Assembly: GCA_014058105.1 (NCBI GenBank)
Contig: JACGCM010000715.1
Location: forward strand, 186,001 to 250,000
Reading direction: 5' to 3'
Source of the DNA: Kingdonia uniflora
Taxonomy: Eukaryota; Streptophyta; Magnoliopsida; Ranunculales; Circaeasteraceae
Length of the DNA stretch: 64,000 nt
In this document: positions 57,959 through 64,000 of the stretch, one piece after another
Layout: every line of letters begins with the position of its first letter
Numbering within the stretch: position 1 is the first letter of the stretch
The notes under the pieces: generated by a model
Databases searched by the model: none
What the model saw: the letters and a program-made list of their open reading frames with translations, nothing else
Told to the model about the DNA's origin: nothing
Program-made: the position numbers and the translations under genes

Positions 57959-58800
57959 TTAAATGTCGACATTTTTCGCTACTTCACTTTGATTCCTTTC
58001 CACAGGTACTTTGAAGTCTTTATGCAAAACTTTCTCATTGAATGTAACATTACCGCTTTGGATGACTTTTCGATACTTCACATCCCAAAATCGGTACCCA
58101 AACTCATCACCACCATATCCGATGAATATCCACTTCGTTGACTTTGCATCTAACTTTGTCCTTGTATCTAAATTATCAAGCACATATGAGGTACAACCAA
58201 AAATACGCAAGTGAGAAAGGTTTACCTCTTTACCGGTCCATGCTTCTTCAATAAGTCCAAAGTCCAAAGCCATTGAAGGCCCTCTGATAATCAAGTACAT
58301 CATCGTATTAGCCGTATCCGCCCAAAAATATTTCGGTAATCCAGCGTTGAGTTTCATACTCCTCGCTCTTTCGTTTATGGTTCAGTTCATACGTTCTGCA
58401 ACACCATTTTGCTATGGTGATTCGATAATAGTCTTTTGTCGTCTAATCTTATTTGATGCACAAAATCTTCAAACTCGTCACTACAGTATTCGCCCCCGTT
58501 ATCCGACCTAAGACACTTCAGTTTTAAGCCAGTTTCATTTTCAACTAGAGCCCTCCACTTCTTAAATTTATCGAACACAGTTGATTTGTTCTTTACAATG
58601 TAGACCCACAGTTTACGAGTAGCATCATCTATAAAAGTAACATAATAATGAGAACCACCAAGAGAAGACACCTTGGTTGGACTCCAAACATTTGTATGAA
58701 CAAGATCCAGCTTTTTAGGTTTACTTGATCTTCCAGTTATTTTAAAACTAACCTTCTTCTGCTTCGCAAGAATACACACTTCACAAAACTTAAGATTAAC
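57959..58800 (-). pseudogene. Copia integrase (degenerate)
   Basis: Frames at 58779-58387 and 58357-57959 hold the catalytic region. The first position reads LVHTNVWSP, where an aspartate is expected (Asn here). The second is LRSDNGGEY, and the glutamate is in QNGVAERMN after a stop at about 58420. The C-terminal part has GLPKYFWADTANTMMYLI and LSHLRIFGCTSYV, GYGGDEFGYRFWD, typical of copia integrase. Confidence 0.85.
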
Positions 58801-58869
58801 ATCACAAGACCCACTAGCTTTCTCTTTGTTACCATCATCTTCATCCTATTTTTACTCATGTCACCGAGT

Positions 58870-59300
58870 CATTTGTGCCAAGTGCTTGTATTAATTCCTG
58901 GAGTGGTCACACAATAGTAAAAATTGTGCCTTGTGTTGTATACAACGTTTCTTGTCTTAATCCCCGAGCTACTACCATAGCTCTCTTTGTAACCTTCCAG
59001 AAAGTATCACCAAATGTGCTTACATATCTACCATCATCCAGCAATTGGCAGACTGAGATAAAGTTATGCCCCAATTTGGGTACAAGTCGCGCATTCTTTA
59101 AAACTAGTGTCGCCCCCGAAGGCAACTTCAACCTATCATTTCCCTTTCCAGTAATATTGTGTACACTCTTATCTGCAAAAAAGACCGTACTGAAGTCTCA
59201 TTTGACAATATTGGCTAGGAAACCTACGTTTGCAGTAGCATGAAATGAGGTACCCGAATCAACTATCCATGATTCATTAACATCTTTACACGAAAGTAGT
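58870..59300 (-). pseudogene. Copia protease and GAG-pre-integrase region
   Basis: The minus strand near 59275-59215 reads WIVDSGTSFHATANVGFLA, the copia protease active site (DSG). It then continues LPSGATLVLKNARLVPKLGH and NFISVCQLLDDGRYV (59131-58907). One stop lies at about 59200. Protease releases the mature proteins from the polyprotein. Confidence 0.82.
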
Positions 59301-59379
59301 AGAGCCTCATCAGAACATACTTCCTCATTAATGTTCATTGATTCTTTCTCCTAATCATTAACTTTCTTAGATGTATTAT

Positions 59380-60122
59380 AATCTCGCCTGAAGTAACCCT
59401 TCTTTCCACAAGTCTAATACGCACCGGGCGGCTTGGATTTTCCCCTTGACTGTGAACGACCCCTTCCATTCTTCAACCCCTTTCTATAAAACCTCCCTCT
59501 TTCCTCGATGTTCAATGCACTATCATTTGAAATCGAAGAGGGTCAAATGATTTATGTCTATTCTCTTCACTCATAATCAAAGAGACTATATTGTCAAATT
59601 TAATATCTTCCTTCCCTGTTGAATTGCTCACAACTGTAATAAACCTTTCCCAGCTCTCGGGAATTTACCCTAAAAGAGCCCACGCTCTTACCTCCTTGGT
59701 AAAAGAGAATTTCACGGATTCAAGTTGAGCATGAATAGTATTGAACTCACTAATATGAGTTTGCACACTACCATTATCTTTCATCTTCAAAGTAAACAAG
59801 CACCGTAAAATATGTACTTTATTTGCCCCAGACGATTTCAAGTACAGAGAGAATAAAGTCTCCATTAAATCCATCGTAGTCGTAACTTTTGAGATCATAT
59901 GTAGAATTTGAGATGATAGCGCTAACCTAGCGGTTCCAAACGCCTTGTGATCCAATCGTGCCCACTTTGCAGCATCATGATCTATTGGATTCATCTCAAT
60001 TTCACCTAGTAGTAAAGCAAGATCTTTCTGATAGAGATAATCTTCTATCTACATCTTCTACACTCTGAAATTCGAACCATTAAACTTCCTGATCTTCAGT
60101 TTCTCTTGGTCGGCCATCATTC
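59380..60122 (-). pseudogene. Copia gag
   Basis: Gag starts near 60122 (MADQEKLKIRKF-like, next to the PBS). A clear 109-residue frame runs at 59994-59665 (HDAAKWARLDHKAFGTARLA, LYLKSSGANKVHILRCLFTL). A zinc-knuckle remnant is near 59420-59390 (CGKKGYFRRDYN, first cysteine changed). Stops are present between the parts. Gag would build the particle. Confidence 0.75.
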
Positions 60123-60146
60123 TTCACCACACAAGCCCTGTAACAA

Positions 60147-60160
60147 GAGCTCTAATACCA
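60147..60160 (-). promoter_or_regulatory. Primer binding site of the copia element
   Basis: The minus strand reads TGGTATTAGAGCTC two bases inside the LTR end. It matches the initiator tRNA-Met PBS at 11 of the first 12 bases. Confidence 0.8.
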
Positions 60161-60162
60161 GC

Positions 60163-60741
60163 TGTTGAGAATCGGGATAGTTAGTCTTTCTTCTTCGACA
60201 AGAACGAAACACAAAATATGCCGAACAAGTAATTAATCAAGCAAAGAACAAAACAAGGACAATTATTTTCCCGGAGGAGGGAAGTGGAAAACCCTTATAG
60301 ATAAAAAACTACTCCCGGCGAACAATCCACTATGATCAAATCGATTACAAGCAATTTCTCCAGCTTCCTCAAGCTTTATGGTGGAGTCTCTCAAACCCTA
60401 ATTCTCTAAAATTAAACTCACAGAGATTACCACCAAAGGTGGTTAACAAATAACCTAAGTCTCCCTTATATACTTGGGAGACTTATTATAAACAAAACAT
60501 ATCTCAAGGCAAATTCAACGTCCCAAACCTTAAACTTACAAAACCAACCAACTCGGTTTTTGTTCGAACGGCTTTGACGGAACCAAGTTTCTAAACCTAG
60601 AAACAAGCATCTCGATCGAATAACTTCCAGTCTTAGTCGAATAACTTTGACGGAACCAAGTTTCTAACCTATAAAACAAGTATTTTGTTCGAACGACTTC
60701 CACTCTATTTGAATGACCATCAATCGAGTTCACCCTTAACA
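60163..60741 (-). mobile_element. 5' LTR of the copia element
   Basis: Minus strand TGTTAAGGGTGAACTCGATT ... GATTCTCAACA. It carries three or four diverged copies of a TTGTTCGAACGGCTT/GACGGAACCAAGTTTC unit at its outer end. Confidence 0.92.
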
Positions 60742-60760
60742 CCTCCTTTATAAAACTAGG

Positions 60761-61270
60761 TAATCAAGAAGGATCTAGGTCAATTTTGGCAGTTTTTTTA
60801 CCCAAGTCGTTCGAACAAAATTTGAAGTCGTTCGAACGACTTGAGGTCTATTCAAATAAACTTTTCTTTCTGTTCGAATAAACAGGTGTCGGAAGTGTTT
60901 TATTTGAATACATGAATTGTCTGTTCGAATACACTTTTTTGTTCGAACAAAGACTTGTTCTATTCAAACAGAGGCGCAATTTAGCCTATTTTTTTAGGCG
61001 TTTAAAGGCATATTTGACCTATTTTATAACTAGGAACTGGTAACCTAATAAAAGGGGTAAGGTTAGAGGAGGCTAGATCAATAGAAATTCTAGGAGAGAG
61101 ACTTAGGGTTTGAGAGGAATTCAATTGCAATTGATTTTGATTAAGCAATTAAAACTCAAAAGGTATTTTCCCAACCAATTTGTTTGTTCTTCTCACAATT
61201 ATTCATTTTAGTGTTTCTCAATTCGTATTGTGGATTAAGTAGTATTTGATTTCCAGTTACGATTCTCGAC
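60761..61270 (+). mobile_element. 5' LTR of element F
   Basis: It starts TAATCAAGAAGGATCTAGG where the 3' LTR has TGATCCTGGAGGATCTAGA. The TATA position reads TAATAAAAG, against CTATAAAAG in the 3' LTR (63854-63862), so this LTR's promoter is probably weakened. The right end, before the gag ATG at 61285, is approximate. Confidence 0.82.
60825..60842. repeat. Perfect 18-bp palindrome in LTR F
   Basis: AAGTCGTTCGAACGACTT equals its reverse complement. The 3' LTR copy (near 63631) has two changes. Its half GTTCGAACGACTT also occurs in the copia LTRs. Confidence 0.9.
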
Positions 61271-61284
61271 GGTGATTATGGTTT

Positions 61285-62305
61285 ATGGTCTCTACACGTG
61301 TCCGTCTTAAGCAAACGAAGGAGATGCTAGTGAGTCCATTGACAATTTATCAGAAACCTAACTCAAAGAAGGACAATTTGGAGATAGGCGATTTCGACGA
61401 TCAACGATCGACTTTGGAAATAAAAGTTTCCGACATAACTACTACTCTAGGGGAGTTGGTAGAACAATTGCGCCTCATAAACCTCGCGAAGACTTCTGCT
61501 TCGGTAAAACGACGAGGCTACTCGAAGAAGAAAGGGGTTGTGGAGGGGGATGATGATGAGGGTACTAAAGAGATAGATAGTGATTCTAGTGATGCCGAAT
61601 CCGATGATGAACAATTGGTTATTGGTAAGTCCACGAATCTTATGCGTAATTTTTGTATTAACTTTAAGATTGAAATTCCAGTATTCGATGGTTCAATCAA
61701 TGCTGAGAAGTTGGATAATTAGATAGGTTAGAGACCTATTTTTCTATTTATGAATACTCCAATGCTTAGAAAATATATTTTTCTTCATTGAAATTCGCAA
61801 GTCATGCATCACATGGTAGAAGTCCTATCGGAAATACCACGAAGTAGGAAGTTTAAGTTTGAAAAAGTTTAAGGTGTTAGTGAGGAAGCAATTTTATCTG
61901 ATTGGGTATGAACAAGAGAGATGGTACATATGGCATAATTTATGCCAAAAGTTTAAGCAATCCATACAAGAGTATATTACGGCATTTCATAGCCAAGCTT
62001 TGGCTTTGGACATCGATGTGGACGCGTATGAGGTGTTTATGAAATACACAGGGGGTTTGTCGGAGTCTATTAGAAGAGAGTTGAAACTCTTTACTGTGGC
62101 CAATATCGAAGATGCTACCATGAAGGCAATTACTATTAAAGCCAAGTACTGGAAGAGTGATAAAGAAGATGACAAGAATAAGTCGGGGTACAAGTCTAGC
62201 AAGAAAAACAAGCATAAGGGAGAGTCCAAAGGAGAGGGGTCTTCGTCCAAGGAGAATTATTGTAATCGTTGTAAGGCGAGTAGGCATATTTTAGATTTAT
62301 GTTAG
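61285..62305 (+). pseudogene. Element F gag
   Basis: Two frames appear. 61285-61722 is an N-terminus with a coiled-coil region and an acidic linker (DDDEGTKEIDSDSSDAESDD), then KIEIPVFDGS. After stops at 61720-61860, 61859-62305 reads the capsid region (QSIQEYITAFHSQALALDID, YTGGLSESIRRELKLF), a basic stretch and the zinc knuckle CNRCKASRHILDLC (CX2CX4HX4C). The ATG at 61285 is taken as the start, directly after the LTR. Gag would package the element RNA. Confidence 0.8.
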
Positions 62306-62422
62306 AAAATTCACCTGGAGCTTAGGCCGAAGGAGGAGAAGAGAAAGATAGAAAGATATACACTAGCCACAGAGGTTATTAACCTCCCGAATTTAAATAC
62401 ACCGAATCTTAAGCTTACACTT

Positions 62423-62764
62423 ATGTTTCAACAGTCTTTGGCTACCGATGAGGAGAGTCAGGAAGAACTTTTTCATGTCAGTATTCAGGTAAAACAGAGC
62501 TTAGTGGAGGCCATTGTTGATCCGGGTGGTCAAAAAATTTTAATTTTTGAGGCGTTGGTGAAGAAGATAGGTTTAATTACTGCAGCTCATCCTAAGCCAT
62601 ATGGTTTAGGATGGATTCAGAAAGATGCGGATTTAATGATCACAAAGCAGTGTACATTTAAGTTTGCGATCACTGAAAGATTTATTGATGAGGTGACATG
62701 TAAGGTGGTTCCTTTAGATATCTGTAGAGCTCACAAGTATCATCTTTTGAAGGAGGGAAAATAG
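62423..62764 (+). pseudogene. Element F protease region
   Basis: A 113-residue frame with VSIQVKQSLVEAIVDPGGQK, GLGWIQKDADLMITKQCTFK and CKVVPLDICRAHKYHLL. The position expected to be D-S/T-G reads DPGG, so the active-site residue after Asp is altered. Retropepsin-like by position between gag and pol. Confidence 0.65.
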
Positions 62765-63540
62765 TTCCATATCAATGCTTATAAGGAGCATGTCACTACA
62801 AATAATTTAGTAACAACGACTCAAGTGAAGCGGTTGGTTAATACGAGAGGCAAGTTTATATTATTGGTACGACCGGTTCAAGAGGGTACATCGGCTAGCA
62901 TATTGTCTACAATGATAACATCTTATCAGCAATAAACCGACATGGGGAAGTTGCACGAGGAGGTTGTGGTATATTCTAATCACAAACAGTTCTAGTTTTT
63001 AGCTGCACAGTTCAAGCTACAGCAAGCTTGCCAGATGAAGGGGATGTCGTATCTCTAATAATTCCTCTTGATTATCAAGTATAAGAAGGGAGTGGACAAC
63101 GAAATGGTTGATAGGTTATCTCGACCCCCATTACCAACTACTTCCGCTATGTTGGTACGTAGCTATGCATATACGACATATTATTCTATCAGAGTATCTT
63201 CCTGGATATGATAATCCCAATGGGTGTAGTGTGTTTTGCTGAAAGTTGCTGCAAGACAGGACATGCAAGTATGAATTGGATTTACCACCTTTTATGAAGA
63301 TGTATTTGGTGATTAATGTCGAGCATTTGAAGCTGTTTGAGCCATCTGTTTTAGATGAAGACTCTATAATCGATACTCACCTACCATCAGTTGATGACTT
63401 ATGGATGGAAAGAGAAAACCCATTTCAGGAGGATGGTATTCTAGAGAGGAAAGTTCATGCTACAAGACGGGGTGGTATTGAGTCATTCTGAGTTGGGAAG
63501 AAGGGTCAGCTAACTAGTAAGTCAAAGTTGTACAGTAGGG
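62765..63540 (+). pseudogene. Element F pol remnants: end of RNase H and end of integrase
   Basis: Near 63075-63130 KYKKGVDNEMVDRLSRPPLP matches the C-terminal end of the gypsy RNase H. At 63246-63491 LDLPPFMKMYLVINVEHLKL and DGILERKVHATRRGGI resemble the integrase tail and the start of a chromodomain. RT, the rest of RNase H and the integrase core are absent, which indicates internal deletion rather than point decay alone. Confidence 0.65.
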
Positions 63541-63567
63541 AGCTCAAGGCTCCTTAAGGGGGGAGCC

Positions 63568-64000
63568 ATGATCCTGGAGGATCTAGATCAATTTTGGCAG
63601 TTTTTTTACCCAAGTCGTTCCAACGAGATTTGGAGTCGTTTGAACGACTTGAGGTCTATTCGAACAAACTTTTCTTTCTGCTCGAATAAACAAGCGTCTG
63701 AGGTGTTTTATTCGAATACATGAATTGTCTGTTCGAATACACTTTTCTGCTTAAACAGAGACTTGTTATATTCGAACAGAGGTGAGATTCAGCCTATTTT
63801 TTTAGGCGTTTAAGAGCATATTTGTCCTATTTTGTAACTAGGAATTTGCAACCCTATAAAAGAGACAAGGCTATACAAGATAAGATTAATGAAAATTCTA
63901 GGAGAGAGACTTAGGGTTGAGGGGAATTCAATTGTAATTGATTTCGATTAAGCAATTGAAGCTCTAAATGGATTTTTCCAAACCAATTGGTTTGTTCTTC
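63568..64000 (+). mobile_element. 3' LTR of element F, truncated by window end
   Basis: It begins TGATCCTGGAGGATCTAGAT after the polypurine tract. A TATA box (CTATAAAAG) lies at 63854-63862. The remainder of the LTR lies beyond the window. Confidence 0.88.

Larger units (their letters stand above)
55731..60741 (-). mobile_element. Ty1/copia retrotransposon inserted in element X's LTR
   Basis: LTRs lie at 60163-60741 (579 bp, 5') and 55731-56311 (581 bp, 3'), minus orientation, with TGTTAAGG and CTCAACA ends. A PBS (TGGTATTAGAGCTC) lies just inside the 5' LTR, and a polypurine tract (AAGTGGAAGATT) just before the 3' LTR. The coding order gag, protease, integrase, RT, RNase H is that of Ty1/copia. 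Target duplication: ACTCG on the left and CCTCC on the right, each one base from ACTCC at the matching site of the intact LTR at about 54245. All frames are broken. Confidence 0.93.
54102..60760 (-). mobile_element. Element X: short non-autonomous LTR element, right LTR split by insertions
   Basis: A 317-bp LTR (54102-54418) and a partial copy (55583-55730, continued at 60742-60760) share about 90 percent of bases, for example TGCGGAAGC and AAGACTAAATCACTCTACTT. On the minus strand the LTR starts TGATAG and ends CTATCA. A PBS (TGGTACTAGAGC, 55580-55569) resembling tRNA-iMet lies two bases inside the right LTR. The 1.15-kb interior has only short minus-strand frames (54881-54483, 55060-54827) that I do not recognise. 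It therefore looks like a TRIM/LARD-type element. Copia and element F both inserted in its right LTR. Confidence 0.78.
60761..64000 (+). mobile_element. Element F: internally deleted Ty3/gypsy (chromovirus-like), cut by window end
   Basis: The 5' LTR (about 60761-61270) and 3' LTR (63568 to beyond 64000) share long identical stretches (CAATTTTGGCAGTTTTTTTA, CATGAATTGTCTGTTCGAAT, TAGGAGAGAGACTTAGGGTT). A polypurine tract (AAGGGGGGAG) precedes the 3' LTR. The interior is only 2.3 kb: gag, protease, then a jump to the end of RNase H and the end of integrase, so RT and most of IN are deleted. Orientation plus. It sits in element X's right LTR, after the sequence CTAGG. Confidence 0.87.

Noticed and set aside
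60800..60850. TTCGAA clusters read as heat-shock elements
   Set aside because: Heat-shock elements need TTC and GAA separated by two bases. Here they are adjacent, so the spacing is wrong.

Overview
This is a gene-poor, transposon-dense stretch of a flowering-plant nuclear genome, almost certainly a eudicot. The evidence is plant-type LTR retrotransposons (Ty3/gypsy and Ty1/copia), an L1-type LINE, a CACTA DNA transposon and a Tourist-like MITE around one intact gene, a two-intron NRT2 high-affinity nitrate transporter at 51.15-52.92 kb. Spliced NRT2 genes are the dicot pattern. I cannot name the species.

Layout. (1) 1-9.97 kb: a plus-strand Tat-like Ty3/gypsy element, called C here, cut by the window start: pol remains, a 60-bp tandem array, a minus-strand extra gene (aORF) and a 3' LTR. 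(2) 9.97-16.23 kb: a related unit D with only the antisense genes and an LTR. (3) 16.29-24.42 kb: minus-strand element A, with LTR, PBS, gag, PR, RT/RNase H and IN running leftwards, a 192-bp array, and a plus-strand aORF converging on pol. (4) 24.42-45.13 kb: minus-strand element B of the same family, carrying an L1 fragment (27.4-29.6 kb) and a 5.4-kb CACTA element (32.745-38.145 kb) inside its 194-bp array. (5) 45.13-49.88 kb: the right half of an Athila-like element into which B inserted. (6) 49.9-54.1 kb: NRT2 with a MITE in its 3' flank. (7) 54.1-64 kb: a short non-autonomous LTR element X, whose right LTR is split by a Ty1/copia element (55.73-60.74 kb) and by an internally deleted gypsy element F (from 60.76 kb).

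Nesting. Right-hand boundaries are visible for Athila, B and A, while their left-hand halves are not. The simplest reading is a Russian-doll series (Athila contains B, B contains A, A contains C/D) whose left halves lie left of the window.

Two things stand out. The CACTA element has an ATC target duplication and a clean reconstructed empty site. It carries spliced-gene fragments from at least three host genes (an oligouridylate-binding RRM protein, a reticulon, a MAPKKK-like kinase) plus an RNase H piece, so it is a Pack-type gene-capturing transposon. The Tat-like elements share a convergent layout: pol, then a tandem array, then an antisense gene family with its own TATA boxes, introns and a related domain, plus a second small antisense ORF conserved between C and D. 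All retroelement reading frames seen are degenerate to some degree.
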